A DNA stretch of 64,000 nucleotides from Allorhizobium sonneratiae (GCF_023700755.1 NZ_JAMKOJ010000008.1:111226-175225); one strand, 5' to 3'. Shown: positions 25,737 through 34,904, counted from the stretch's first letter. Program-made: numbers and translations. Notes: generated by a model from the sequence alone, not told the origin.

Positions 25737-27038
25737 TCACCCAAAAACCCGCTTGAAAATCGTATCCACATGCTTGGTGTGATAGCCAAGGTCGAACTTC
25801 TCGCGGATCTGCTCTTCGGAGAGCGCGGCCCGCACTTCCGTATCACCCAGCAGTTCTTCCAAAAAGTCCTTGCCCTGTTCCCAGACCTTCATGGCGTTGC
25901 GCTGCACGAGGCGGTAGCTGTCTTCGCGGGAGACGCCGGCTTGGGTCAGAGCCAGAAGCACGCGCTGGCTCATCACGAGGCCGCGGAATTTGTTCATGTT
26001 TTTCAGCATGTTTTCCGGGTAAATCACCAGCTTTTCAACAACGCCAGCCAAACGGTTCAGGGCGAAATCGAGGGTGATGGTGGTGTCTGGGCCGATGGCG
26101 CGTTCAACGCTGGAGTGGCTGATGTCGCGCTCGTGCCAGAGGGCTACGTTTTCCATGGCTGGAACGACCGACATGCGCACCAGGCGGGCAAGGCCGGTGA
26201 GGTTTTCGGTCAGCACCGGGTTGCGCTTGTGCGGCATGGCCGACGATCCCTTCTGGCCCGGAGAGAAGAACTCTTCGGCTTCCAGCACTTCCGTGCGCTG
26301 CATGTGGCGGATTTCGATGGCGACGTTTTCGATGGATGAAGCAATCACGCCGAGCGTTGCGAAGAACATCGCATGGCGGTCACGCGGAATGACCTGCGTG
26401 GAGACCGGCTCTGGCACGAGGCCGAGTTTTTCGCAGACATGTTCTTCCACACGCGGATCGATATTGGCAAAAGTGCCAACCGCGCCGGAGATGGCACCCG
26501 TGGCGATTTCAGCCCGCGCATTGACCAGACGTTCGCGGTTGCGCTTCATTTCGGCATAGAAACGGGCAAAGGTCAGGCCCATGGTGGTCGGTTCGGCGTG
26601 AATGCCGTGGCTGCGGCCGATGCGCACCGTATCCTTGTGCTCGAAGGCGCGGGTCTTCAGCGCGGCCAGCACCCGGTCCATGTCGGCGAGCAGAATATCG
26701 GCGGCGCGCACGAGCTGGATGTTCAGCGTGGTGTCGAGCACGTCGGAAGAGGTCATGCCTTGATGGACGAAACGGCTGTCCGGCCCGACGAATTCGGCCA
26801 GATGCGTGAGAAAGGCAATGACGTCATGCTTGGTAACGGCTTCGATCTCGTCAATGCGCGCCACGTTGAATTCGGCAGCGCCACCTTTTTCCCAGATGGT
26901 TTTTGCCGCCTCTTTCGGGATCACGCCAAGCTCGGCCAGCGCATCACAGGCATGGGCCTCGATCTCGAACCAGATGCGGAATTTGGTTTCCGGCGACCAG
27001 ATGGCAACCATTTCCGGGCGGGAATAACGCGGGATCAT
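25737..27038 (-). CDS. purB: Adenylosuccinate lyase
   Basis: A 433-residue cytoplasmic fumarase-superfamily enzyme that acts twice in purine synthesis (SAICAR to AICAR, and adenylosuccinate to AMP). The superfamily signature GSSAMPHKRNP is intact, as are the catalytic-region segments GRSHGIHAEP and TSSDVLDT. Length is normal. It lies downstream of the rpe-DUF2259 pair on the same strand, with a 134-base gap. Confidence 0.97.
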   Translation of the reverse strand: MIPRYSRPEMVAIWSPETKFRIWFEIEAHACDALAELGVIPKEAAKTIWEKGGAAEFNVARIDEIEAVTKHDVIAFLTHLAEFVGPDSRFVHQGMTSSDVLDTTLNIQLVRAADILLADMDRVLAALKTRAFEHKDTVRIGRSHGIHAEPTTMGLTFARFYAEMKRNRERLVNARAEIATGAISGAVGTFANIDPRVEEHVCEKLGLVPEPVSTQVIPRDRHAMFFATLGVIASSIENVAIEIRHMQRTEVLEAEEFFSPGQKGSSAMPHKRNPVLTENLTGLARLVRMSVVPAMENVALWHERDISHSSVERAIGPDTTITLDFALNRLAGVVEKLVIYPENMLKNMNKFRGLVMSQRVLLALTQAGVSREDSYRLVQRNAMKVWEQGKDFLEELLGDTEVRAALSEEQIREKFDLGYHTKHVDTIFKRVFG

Positions 27039-27172
27039 CGGCTCGAACTTTCCTTGGGCTAGATCATGTCCATAAATGGGGAAGCGAGCTTCCCCTTCGG
27101 AGATGCGTAAAACGGATCGTCAGTGGGGTTTGACCGGCTCTTAGCAAACCTTATGGCCGATCTCAACCGATC

Positions 27173-27904
27173 CTATAATTTTATAGGAATGGCCAGCCAG
27201 CGCCCGTCGGACCCATCGGAAGAGGGGGTCAGAACCAGCACGAGCGCAATCTGCACCAGATTGCCGTTGGAGGCCTGATAGGTGACCACGCCGCCCAGAC
27301 GATAGCCGGTCGGGCAGCGGCGGCTTGCGGGCACATGGCCGTCCTCATACACCACCTTGTCCTGCTTGGCCCCGGCAATCTGCGTCATGCGCAGGCGAAA
27401 GCCCTTGATCACCGGCGCTTCATCCTTGCAGGCCGCAGGGGCGCCTTCATCCAGCTCTTCCAGAGTCAGCGTATAGGGCTGCCCGGTCAGCGGCATTGTT
27501 GCGCGCAGGCGGTAGCTGAGGCTATGCGGATCGACACCAGCCTCGCTCACCGGATTGAAGGCCACCATCTCACCCGGATGATCCTTGAAATCATACTGGC
27601 TGACCATCTGCGCCACCTTGTCGGCGCTTTGCTGGCGAATGGCCGCAAGTCCGCCCTTGCCATCCTCGCCGCGCAGGCGCACCGGCGTATCAGGAAGAAA
27701 GGTGTTGTTGTTCAGGTTGATGGCGTAAATATTGGAATAGGCGGTGTTGGATGGCGTCTGAATGCCATATTCCTCAAAGGCGAATACGCTGCCATCGGCA
27801 GAAAAGCCGAGAGGGTGCACGGCGGCTATGTCACCGGCAAAAGCGGGAAGGGCGGAGAAGGCCAGAAGTCCGGCGGCCAACGTCCGGGTCAACCAGTGTT
27901 TCAA
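27173..27904 (-). CDS. DUF2259 secreted protein
   Basis: A 243-residue exported protein with a signal peptide cleaved about after ALPAFA. The next segment, AVHPLGFSADGSVFAFEEYGIQ, looks like a beta-propeller-like strand and is typical of DUF2259. Its role is unknown. Its start overlaps the rpe stop by 4 bases (ATGA), so it is translated with rpe. Confidence 0.85.
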   Translation of the reverse strand: MKHWLTRTLAAGLLAFSALPAFAGDIAAVHPLGFSADGSVFAFEEYGIQTPSNTAYSNIYAINLNNNTFLPDTPVRLRGEDGKGGLAAIRQQSADKVAQMVSQYDFKDHPGEMVAFNPVSEAGVDPHSLSYRLRATMPLTGQPYTLTLEELDEGAPAACKDEAPVIKGFRLRMTQIAGAKQDKVVYEDGHVPASRRCPTGYRLGGVVTYQASNGNLVQIALVLVLTPSSDGSDGRWLAIPIKL

Positions 27905-28578
27905 GCGCGACCTCCCTCGGCGGCCTGCCTCAGCGCGGCCACGGTCTTGCGATAGGCATCCACCCCTTGCCCCTTATAGATGGCGGAACCGGCAACCAGA
28001 ACATTGGCGCCCGCCGCGGTCACCAGCGGCGCCGTCTCGACGGTAATGCCGCCATCGACTTCCAGAGCCACCGGCCTGGTGCCAATCAGCGTTTTTGCCT
28101 GTCTGAGCTTTTCGGCGGCGGCGGGAATGAAGCTCTGGCCGCCAAAGCCTGGATTGACGCTCATGATCAAAATCAGATCGACATCGTCGATGACATGCTC
28201 GAGCGCGGAAACCGGCGTGGCCGGATTGAGCGAAACGCCCGCTTTCTTGCCGAGCGCCCGGATCGTCTGCAGTGAGCGGTGAAGATGCGGCCCGGCTTCG
28301 GCATGAACGGTGATGTAATCGCAGCCCGCTTCTGCAAAGGCGGCAAGATAGGGATCGGCAGGCGCAATCATCAGATGACAGTCGAACACGGCTTTCGTCA
28401 CCGGGCGCAGCGCCTTGATCACGGCGGGGCCGAAGGAAATATTGGGAACGAAATGCCCATCCATCACGTCGAGATGAATCCAGTCTGCGCCGGCCTCGAC
28501 CACATCGGACACCTCCTGACCCAGACGGGAAAAATCGGCGGCGAGGATCGACGGTGCGATCAGCGGAGCGTGAAACAT
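27901..28578 (-). CDS. rpe: Ribulose-phosphate 3-epimerase
   Basis: A 225-residue TIM-barrel enzyme interconverting ribulose-5-phosphate and xylulose-5-phosphate in the pentose phosphate pathway. Family motifs are visible in order: APSILAADFSRLG, HLDVMDGHFVPN, CHLMI, MSVNPGFGGQSF and EVDGGI. The ribosome site is weak. Overlaps the DUF2259 gene downstream. Confidence 0.96.
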   Translation of the reverse strand: MFHAPLIAPSILAADFSRLGQEVSDVVEAGADWIHLDVMDGHFVPNISFGPAVIKALRPVTKAVFDCHLMIAPADPYLAAFAEAGCDYITVHAEAGPHLHRSLQTIRALGKKAGVSLNPATPVSALEHVIDDVDLILIMSVNPGFGGQSFIPAAAEKLRQAKTLIGTRPVALEVDGGITVETAPLVTAAGANVLVAGSAIYKGQGVDAYRKTVAALRQAAEGGRA

Positions 28579-28836
28579 CGGTTCTTAAACTCGTCGAATG
28601 GGCTTATCACTTGGCGCTCAATAGCATTCCCTTGGGAGCGCGACAACCTTTCCCTTGGTCTTCAACGTGATCTTATCGTCAAGCCGTCGATCCTGTCCCG
28701 GGGCATGATGGATGGATTGACGGCAGACACTGTGCAGGGATGGCAACGATTTCGAAACGTGCAAAAGGCACAAACATGGTGCGATTTGTGGTGCGTTTTG
28801 CAAGGCAGGCTGCTTGCGGGGCAGACGCCGCAGGGT

Positions 28837-29142
28837 TCAGACCGTGCCTTTGCTCAGCGCTTCGGCTTCGTCATAGGCATCGCGAGTCTGTTTCAGGCCA
28901 GCACGGGGCTGCTCATTTTCGCCGGCTTTCATGAAAAACAGACCAAGAGCCGAGGATTCGGTCAGAGTGGTGATGGCCGCGCGGGTTATCGCTTCAGCCT
29001 TGGCTGCATCCTTGTCCTTGCGGATATTGATCTGGCGGGAAATCTGCTCGACATAATTCGGCCGCATCACCTTCGCGGGCGGCTTCAAAGTATCGGCAAC
29101 ATAGCCTGCGGTTGTCGCGGACACCGACAGAATCTGGGTCAT
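28837..29142 (-). CDS. Small hypothetical protein
   Basis: A 101-residue, mostly helical, charged protein without signal peptide or membrane segment. A central stretch, NYVEQISRQINIRKDKDAAKAEAI, is strongly amphipathic. No family is recognised. The 258 bases between it and rpe hold no other gene. It diverges from crcB. Confidence 0.55.
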   Translation of the reverse strand: MTQILSVSATTAGYVADTLKPPAKVMRPNYVEQISRQINIRKDKDAAKAEAITRAAITTLTESSALGLFFMKAGENEQPRAGLKQTRDAYDEAEALSKGTV

Positions 29143-29462
29143 GGCGCATCACCAAAACGTGTTTCAACGAGTCTTATCTTCAACATGAGTATTCAACGGC
29201 ATTTTTACCTGCAATTGTGCAGAGAATTTCGTGCTGTTTCAGAAGATAAACATATCTGCGTGGATATAGTTTTGACTTTAACGCTTAAATTTTATCGATG
29301 TTCCAAGCTGAGGCGATTTTTACGTGAGGCGAGGCAAAATATTGACATATGCCTGTTTGTACCTCGATGGACGGTTTTGCCTGTCCGTGACCTTGACGGC
29401 AAAGCCCGAAGCCGTCAGGTGAATTGACAGGTGACAGATAGGATCAGAAAGGATCGGCATTG
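29143..29462. other. Divergent intergenic region before crcB
   Basis: 320 bases, fairly AT-rich, between the small hypothetical gene (-) and crcB (+). It should hold promoters for both. I looked for the fluoride (crcB) riboswitch pattern and did not see it. Confidence 0.5.
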
Positions 29463-29840
29463 ATGAAGCATGTTCTTTTCGTGGCTGTTGGCGGTGGTAT
29501 CGGCTCGGTGCTGAGATATTGGACCGGTGTGATTGCCGTGCGCCTTTTTGGCCCCTTTCTGCCCTGGGGCACATTTGCCGTGAATATTGTCGGTTCCTTC
29601 TGCATCGGGCTTCTGGCGGAGATGATTGCACGCAAATTCAATGCTTCCATGGATATGCGGATGTTTCTCGTCACCGGCGTCATGGGTGGCTTCACCACGT
29701 TTTCGTCCTTTTCGCTGGATGCAATCAGCCTTGCCCAAAGGGGTGATCTTGCCTGGTCGGCAGCCTATGTCCTGGGCAGTGTCGGGCTTGCGCTGTGCGC
29801 TGTTTTCGCCGGTCTTGGCGTTGGGCGTGCTTTTTTCTGA
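29463..29840 (+). CDS. crcB: Fluoride channel CrcB/FluC
   Basis: A 125-residue four-helix membrane protein that dimerises into a fluoride-exporting channel. Typical motifs: GGGIGSVLRYW, PWGTFAVNIVGSFCIG and GGFTTFSSFSLDA. ATG at 29463 follows AAAGGA by 9 bases; an in-frame TTG one codon earlier is less likely. It heads a four-gene run (crcB, pseudouridine synthase, HAD, ATP12 chaperone). Confidence 0.95.
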   Translation: MKHVLFVAVGGGIGSVLRYWTGVIAVRLFGPFLPWGTFAVNIVGSFCIGLLAEMIARKFNASMDMRMFLVTGVMGGFTTFSSFSLDAISLAQRGDLAWSAAYVLGSVGLALCAVFAGLGVGRAFF

Positions 29841-29903
29841 TCCATGGTTTTCTTCCGGCTGTGAAATAGGGTAAAGCCTGCGCTTAAAAAGGAATAAGCG
29901 CCC

Positions 29904-30899
29904 ATGGCAGGTATAGAGCATATCAAGGTCGATGCGGATGAGGCGGGCATGCGCCTCGACCGCTGGTTCAAGAGTCATTATCCGGGGCTGGGGTTCGGGC
30001 AGTTGCAGAAACTGCTGCGCTCCGGTCAGGTGCGCGTCGATGGCGGGCGGGTGAAAAGCGACAGCCGGGTTCAGCCGGGCCAGATGGTGCGTGTGCCGCC
30101 GCTCGATGTCGATGCAAGAGGCCCGAAAGCAGGGCCGATCGCCGGGAAAGAGCTGAAACATTCCGGTGATGCCGAGCTTCTGGCGCGTATGCTGCTGCAT
30201 GAGGATGACAAGGTTTTCGTGCTGAACAAGCCTGCGGGTCTTGCGGTTCAGGGTGGATCGGGCGTTGCCCGCCATATCGATAAAATGCTGGAGGCCTGGA
30301 CCAGCCCGAAGGGCGAAAAGCCGCGCCTCGTGCACCGCATCGACCGCGACACCTCAGGCGTGCTGGTCGTGGCGCGCACGCGCGGTGCGGCGCAAAAGCT
30401 GACGGCTGCTTTCCGCGAGCGCGACACCAAGAAAACCTATTGGTCGCTGGTCAAGGGCGTGCCGCGCAAGCGCGAAGACAAGCTGTCCTCCTGGCTGGTC
30501 AAGGAACAGACCATTGATGGCGACCGGATGCGGATCGCCAAACATGGTGAAGAGGGGGCCGATCATGCCGTGTCCTTTTACCGGGTGATCGATACGGCCG
30601 CCCAGAGCCTCGCCTGGCTGGAAATGGAGCCCTATACCGGGCGCACCCATCAGCTTCGTATCCATGCGCTTTCCATCGGTCATCCGATCATCGGTGATCC
30701 GAAATATTTTATCGACGATCCGAATTGGGATTTTCCCGGCGGTGTGCAGAAGCGCCTGCATCTTCATGCCCGCCATATCGATATTCCCCATCCTTCCGGC
30801 GGGCGGCTGAAGGTCACGGCCCCCTTGCCGCCGCATATGGTGCAGACCTGGAACCTGCTGGGTTTCGATCAGGATTATGGCGGGGATGTCGAGGAATGA
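29904..30899 (+). CDS. rluC: RluC/RluD-type 23S rRNA pseudouridine synthase
   Basis: A 331-residue RluA-family enzyme that isomerises uridines in 23S rRNA. An S4 RNA-binding domain (about residues 15-65) is followed by the catalytic domain with HRIDRDTSG (144-152), where D149 is the catalytic aspartate, and PYTGRTHQLRIH. Which uridines it modifies cannot be told from sequence. Its stop overlaps the next start (ATGA). Confidence 0.9.
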   Translation: MAGIEHIKVDADEAGMRLDRWFKSHYPGLGFGQLQKLLRSGQVRVDGGRVKSDSRVQPGQMVRVPPLDVDARGPKAGPIAGKELKHSGDAELLARMLLHEDDKVFVLNKPAGLAVQGGSGVARHIDKMLEAWTSPKGEKPRLVHRIDRDTSGVLVVARTRGAAQKLTAAFRERDTKKTYWSLVKGVPRKREDKLSSWLVKEQTIDGDRMRIAKHGEEGADHAVSFYRVIDTAAQSLAWLEMEPYTGRTHQLRIHALSIGHPIIGDPKYFIDDPNWDFPGGVQKRLHLHARHIDIPHPSGGRLKVTAPLPPHMVQTWNLLGFDQDYGGDVEE

Positions 30900-31549
30900 A
30901 GCTGGTTCTTTTTGATTGCGACGGCACGCTGGTCGATAGCGCCGGCACCATCCATGAGGGCATGATCCGCACCTTCACCGCCTTCGATAAGCCGGTGCCT
31001 GATCTGGTGCAGACAAAATCGATCATTGGCCTGACGCTGGATATTGCCATTGCACGGCTTGACGGCAAAACCCATGCCGATGACGAGGCGATTGCCATGG
31101 CGGCCCATTACAAGTCGCTGTTTACAGACCTGCGCAAGGCATCGCAGTTTCACGAACCGCTCTTCGATGGCATCGATACGGTGCTGAAGAGGATTGCCGC
31201 GCGCGATGACATGCTGATCGGTGCCGTCACTGGAAAATCGCGCCGCGGCCTCACCTTCATTCTCGATCATCACGGGTTGTCGGAGCATTTCATCGTGCGT
31301 CGCACGGCGGATGACTGCCCCTCCAAGCCGCATCCGGCGATGGTGACGGAATGCTGCGATGAAATCGGCATTCACCCCCAGGATGCCATTGTCATTGGCG
31401 ATGCGATCTACGATATGCAGATGGCCAAGGCGGCGGGCGCAAAAGCCATCGGTGTCAGTTGGGGTTATTGTTCCGTTCCGGCCTTGAAGGAGGCAGGAGC
31501 CGACGCGATTGCAGCTGAACCAATCGATCTGATCGACCTGATTTTCTGA
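30896..31549 (+). CDS. HAD-family phosphatase
   Basis: A 217-residue haloacid-dehalogenase-superfamily hydrolase of the phosphoglycolate-phosphatase type. Motif I is FDCDGTLVDS (nucleophile Asp at residue 7), motif II GAVTGKSRRG, the lysine is in CPSKPHP and motif III is IGDAIYDMQMAKAAG. The start is ATG at 30896, overlapping rluC; the open frame further upstream is out of family. The substrate is unknown. Confidence 0.9.
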   Translation: MKLVLFDCDGTLVDSAGTIHEGMIRTFTAFDKPVPDLVQTKSIIGLTLDIAIARLDGKTHADDEAIAMAAHYKSLFTDLRKASQFHEPLFDGIDTVLKRIAARDDMLIGAVTGKSRRGLTFILDHHGLSEHFIVRRTADDCPSKPHPAMVTECCDEIGIHPQDAIVIGDAIYDMQMAKAAGAKAIGVSWGYCSVPALKEAGADAIAAEPIDLIDLIF

Positions 31550-31561
31550 AGAGTTCTCGAT

Positions 31562-32362
31562 ATGCGCGATATTTTTGATGGGCTGACACCGGAGCCGAGC
31601 GATCCCGATCCGGTGCGCCGTGCCCAGATCCAGATGAAACGACCGCTGCCAAAACGCTTCTACAAAGAGGTGACGGTCGAGGCAGCGAACGACGGATTTG
31701 CCGTCCTGCTGGATGGCCGCTCGATCAAGACACCGGTCAAGCGGCAGCTTATCCTGCCGTCAGAAGCCGTGGCCGAACTGGTGGCTGAGGAATGGCGTGC
31801 ACAGGCCGAGGAGATCAATCCGGCGGCCATGCCTGTCTCCCGGCTGGTCAATACTGCGCTTGATGCGGTGGCCAACAGTCTCGACGAGGTGATAGACGAC
31901 CTTGTCCGCTTTTCCGGTTCCGATCTTCTCTGCTATCGCGCTGAAGAGCCGCAGGCGTTGGTTGAGCGCCAGAGCGAGGCCTGGAACCCGGTGCTTGCCT
32001 GGCTGGTGGAAACCCATGGTGTCAGGCTCATCACCGTCAGCGGCATCATGCATCAACAGCAGCCGGATCAGTCCGCCGCCGCCTTCCGCCGCGCCATCGA
32101 ACGTTACTGCTCGCCGCTGCCGCTATCTGCCTTGCATGTCATGACAACGCTGACCGGTTCGGTCGCTCTGGCTCTGGCGCTGGCCGATGGCTTTTTGAAC
32201 CTTGATGAGACCTGGCGGCTTGCCCATCTTGATGAGGACTGGACCAATGAGCACTGGGGGACGGATGCCGAGGCACAGGCGCGCCGTGATGCCCGTTTTG
32301 ACGAGATGCAGGCGGCATATTCGCTTCTGTCAGCTTCGCCCCTTGATAGGTTAATAAAATAA
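31562..32362 (+). CDS. ATP12-type F1-ATPase assembly chaperone
   Basis: A 266-residue member of the ATP12 family. The mitochondrial homologue binds the F1 alpha subunit during ATP synthase assembly, and alphaproteobacteria carry the ancestral form. Family segments: LPKRFYKEV, DGRSIKTPVKRQL, FSGSDLLCYRAEEP and ALALADGFLNLDETWRLAHLDEDWTNE. It ends the crcB operon. Confidence 0.92.
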   Translation: MRDIFDGLTPEPSDPDPVRRAQIQMKRPLPKRFYKEVTVEAANDGFAVLLDGRSIKTPVKRQLILPSEAVAELVAEEWRAQAEEINPAAMPVSRLVNTALDAVANSLDEVIDDLVRFSGSDLLCYRAEEPQALVERQSEAWNPVLAWLVETHGVRLITVSGIMHQQQPDQSAAAFRRAIERYCSPLPLSALHVMTTLTGSVALALALADGFLNLDETWRLAHLDEDWTNEHWGTDAEAQARRDARFDEMQAAYSLLSASPLDRLIK

Positions 32363-32597
32363 TACAAGAAAATTTTTTAGTATAATCTGTAATTTGTGGT
32401 TGCTATCCTGGTTGTCAATGGTGATACTTCACAACGGTAAGGGGCACCGCTCTCTTTAGAGTTCGTCCGGGGAAAGGAGTAGCTTTTTCCCGAAAAGACA
32501 AACGAACACATATCGAGAGCCTGTTTATGATCTGTGGGGAAAGCTTCTGCGGCAACGCTGTTGTCATGATGCTTTTCCTGCGGGGTTGTGGGGATAA

Positions 32598-33455
32598 ATG
32601 CAATTTTCAAAATTTGGACGCGCCATGCTGGCTGGCATGGTGAGCGTATCTCTTGTGTCTGAAACGGCCTTTGCACAGTCGGCTGTAAACGCGAGTGTTT
32701 CAACAGCACCAACAGCACCAACGGCAACCGCACCTGTGTCAGCACCTGCGGTGGAAACGGCGGCTCCGGCAGCTGCAACGGCCAATAGCGGCGATCAGCA
32801 ATGGCAGCAGGAACTGGCGGTCTGGCAGGCGGCCATGGCTGGCAATACACCCGGTGACTACAAGGCCTATCTGGCCGCCTATCCGAATGGCAAATTTGCG
32901 GCCATGGCGAAAAACCGTATTGCCGAGGCAGCGCCTGCAGTCGCTCCGGCACCGGTGGAAGTGTCTCGGCCCAGCGAGCCGCCACCACCGCCGCCACCGG
33001 GCTTCACGGTTGGAACGCCCGCCACGGAAGCCGTGTTTCTCGACAGGGGTACGAAGCGTGAAGTGCAGGGCAGGCTCACCTCCATCGGCTATCCGACCGG
33101 CGGCGCCGATGGCAGTTTCGGTGAGCGTACCCGCACGGCCATTTCTCGCTGGCAGGCCGTTGTCGGCGCACCGGTAACGGGCTATCTGAGTTTTGATCAG
33201 TTGATGCGTTTGCGCCAGGATAGCGCCGGTGTCTATGAAGACTGGCTCAACCAGCAAGTGGCTGTTCGCCGTCATGTGCCGCGCGGTCCGGTTCTGGAAG
33301 GCCGGGTGAAAGACAATCATGACGATGCCGCAGCCGCATTGGCTCTGGGTCTTATTGGCGGGGCTTTGCTGGGTGGCGCAATTGCCGCCGGTGGTGGCCA
33401 TGGTCATGGTGGCCCCCGGTTCATGCCAGGTCACGGACCGCGCCGTCATCCGTAA
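32598..33455 (+). CDS. Exported peptidoglycan-binding-domain protein
   Basis: A 285-residue exported protein. A signal peptide ends about SETAFA, followed by an Ala/Thr/Pro-rich linker, a helical segment like a truncated tetratricopeptide or caspase-associated repeat (WQAAMAGNTPGDYKAYLAAYPNGKFA), a run of seven prolines, and a peptidoglycan_binding_1 domain (about residues 150-200: VQGRLTSIGYPTGGADGSFGERTRTAI). The tail is hydrophobic Gly/Ala-rich (ALALGLIGGALLGGAIAAGGG), then His/Gly/Pro-rich. Probably attached to the cell wall or outer membrane; role unknown. Confidence 0.8.
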   Translation: MQFSKFGRAMLAGMVSVSLVSETAFAQSAVNASVSTAPTAPTATAPVSAPAVETAAPAAATANSGDQQWQQELAVWQAAMAGNTPGDYKAYLAAYPNGKFAAMAKNRIAEAAPAVAPAPVEVSRPSEPPPPPPPGFTVGTPATEAVFLDRGTKREVQGRLTSIGYPTGGADGSFGERTRTAISRWQAVVGAPVTGYLSFDQLMRLRQDSAGVYEDWLNQQVAVRRHVPRGPVLEGRVKDNHDDAAAALALGLIGGALLGGAIAAGGGHGHGGPRFMPGHGPRRHP

Positions 33456-33482
33456 CGCCAGTTTTCTAAGCGATTGCCTGAA

Positions 33483-33512
33483 GCGCCATGGGCCATCAAA
33501 GGGGCATGGCGC
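33483..33512 (+). terminator. Hairpin after the peptidoglycan-binding gene
   Basis: GCGCCATG (33483-33490) pairs perfectly with CATGGCGC (33505-33512), 27 bases after the stop. No T-tract follows, so it is a weak candidate. Confidence 0.4.
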
Positions 33513-33526
33513 ATTCTTCGCCGCAA

Positions 33527-33555
33527 TTGACTTGGCCGTCAGCCCACTCTATCAG
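33527..33555 (+). promoter_or_regulatory. Candidate promoter for the cobalamin operon
   Basis: TTGACT (33527-33532) and TATCAG (33550-33555) are 17 bases apart, and transcription would begin about 33562, just before the riboswitch. This is inferred from spacing and position. Confidence 0.4.
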
Positions 33556-33584
33556 TATTTTATTGGATGGTTTTCGATCTGAGT

Positions 33585-33920
33585 AACGTCGGGTTGAAAA
33601 GCAAAAGGGAATGCGAAAGCGCCGACCCATGCCGGGAGCGCCAAACGCAGCCGACCCCGCGACTGTAGAGCAGTGAGGGTTTTCCATCCGGTTTCAAAAG
33701 ACCGTCGTGACGGTCCGCAGGGTGCGGGCGGCGGCGGGAAGGAGAGGCCGGAAAAACCACTGGAGTGGCAAGACGATCAGCCGGGGTTGGACGCCTCTTT
33801 TTTCTACGAATCGTCCGCCTTTTCGTCTTGCGTGACGCTCTGGGAAGGTGAGGGAAATCCGCAAGGATCGATCATCCTGACTTGATCGTCCTGACATTGC
33901 GAGCCAGGAGACCTGCCGTC
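33585..33920 (+). ncRNA. Cobalamin (AdoCbl-type) riboswitch with an extended arm
   Basis: Conserved pieces appear in order: AAGGGAATGCGAAA (33605 on), ACCCCGCGACTGTA (33654-33667), ACCACTGG (33757-33764), GGGAAGGTGAGGGAAATCC (33842-33860) and the B12-box end AGCCAGGAGACCTGCC (33902-33917). Between CCACTGG and GGGAAGG the RNA has a large insert closed by GCAAGACGA / TCGTCTTGC (33768-33776 with 33823-33831). The element directly precedes the cob genes, so cobalamin should reduce their expression. At about 330 bases it is longer than the usual ~200. Confidence 0.9.
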
Positions 33921-33921
33921 C

Positions 33922-34368
33922 GTGACGGGCGAAAAGCCCATGGGGGGAGCAATCCCCGACGCCAGCACGGAGGTTGTCGTGGCGAAACAGGTTTCAGCGG
34001 TGGTCGCACCGCCGCAGGGGATGAGTCCATCCCCTGTACTCGGACATAGCGCTTCGCCTTTCGGCGTTGTGCTCAGTTTCATGTCCTATCATTGTCTTGG
34101 CCTTGCTGTTCTGGTGCTGCTGATTGCGGCGCTGGTGTTTGCCGCTTTGCCTCTGTCGCGATCAAAGCCGCAGGCCATTCTGCCCGTTTCACCGCCTGCT
34201 GAAAAGAATGCTGCCTCTGAGCGCTCCACCTTTGGCGGCGCCATGGCTTTACCGAAAGCGGATGTGCGGGCAGTGCCGATGCCGCAGGCGATGCCTGCAT
34301 CGCGCAGCTTTCCGGCCTTTGCCCCGCGGTCCGGCGGTCTTTACGCCACGCCGGCAGACGGGCGGTGA
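33922..34368 (+). CDS. Small single-pass membrane protein behind the riboswitch
   Basis: The open frame codes for 148 residues with one hydrophobic segment (about residues 58-78, [19 protein letters not shown]) followed by a Pro/Ala-rich tail. The start is unclear: GTG at 33922 lies at the riboswitch end (GGAG 11 bases upstream, in the B12 box), and ATGs at 33940, 34021 and 34081 are in frame. The stop is 4 bases before cobP. It is not CbtB-like (no C-terminal His motif). Its place between riboswitch and cobP suggests a cobalt or cobalamin link, but none is shown. Confidence 0.55.
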   Translation: MTGEKPMGGAIPDASTEVVVAKQVSAVVAPPQGMSPSPVLGHSASPFGVVLSFMSYHCLGLAVLVLLIAALVFAALPLSRSKPQAILPVSPPAEKNAASERSTFGGAMALPKADVRAVPMPQAMPASRSFPAFAPRSGGLYATPADGR

Positions 34369-34372
34369 GCCT

Positions 34373-34900
34373 ATGAACAATCCCGCAGCAAAAAGCACCT
34401 TCGTTCTCGGAGGTGCGCGCTCCGGCAAATCCGCTTTTGCCGAGAAAAGCGCCATTGCCACAGGTTTCGAGCGCCATTATCTGGCCACGGGCCGGGCATG
34501 GGATGAGGAGATGCGCGCCCGCATCGACAGGCATCGGCAGGAGCGCGGCCCGCTCTGGACCACCCATGAAGAACCGCTGGCGCTGACGCAGACGCTGTTG
34601 CGTCTCAATCAGAAGGGGCGGGTGATCCTTGTCGATTGCCTCACCCTCTGGCTCACCAATCTGATGATGGAGGAGGGGCGCGACATTGCCGCCGAGAGTG
34701 CGGCACTGGCTGCCCTTCTGCCGCAGCTTTCCTGCTCTGTCATTCTCGTGTCCAACGAAGTCGGTCTTGGCATCGTGCCGGAAAACCGCATGGCGCGGGA
34801 ATTCCGCGACCATGCGGGCCGTCTTCACCAGATGATTGCCAGCGAAGCCGACGAGGTGTTCTTCGTCGCCGCTGGCCTGCCCCTGAAAATGAAAGGTTGA
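34373..34900 (+). CDS. cobP: Adenosylcobinamide kinase / GDP transferase
   Basis: A 175-residue bifunctional enzyme (CobP/CobU) that phosphorylates adenosylcobinamide and then adds GMP to form AdoCbi-GDP in the nucleotide-loop assembly. P-loop GGARSGKS is at residues 13-20, the guanylylated-His region is [17 protein letters not shown], and [12 protein letters not shown] and [10 protein letters not shown] follow. It is followed by cobW 4 bases later. Confidence 0.95.
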   Translation: MNNPAAKSTFVLGGARSGKSAFAEKSAIATGFERHYLATGRAWDEEMRARIDRHRQERGPLWTTHEEPLALTQTLLRLNQKGRVILVDCLTLWLTNLMMEEGRDIAAESAALAALLPQLSCSVILVSNEVGLGIVPENRMAREFRDHAGRLHQMIASEADEVFFVAAGLPLKMKG

Positions 34901-34904
34901 CCCC

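Noticed and set aside
29143..29462. Fluoride riboswitch before crcB
   Set aside because: I did not find the conserved crcB-motif blocks in this region.
29415..30335. A 306-codon antisense frame over crcB and the pseudouridine synthase
   Set aside because: Both sense genes have diagnostic motifs and overlapping starts; the antisense frame shows none.
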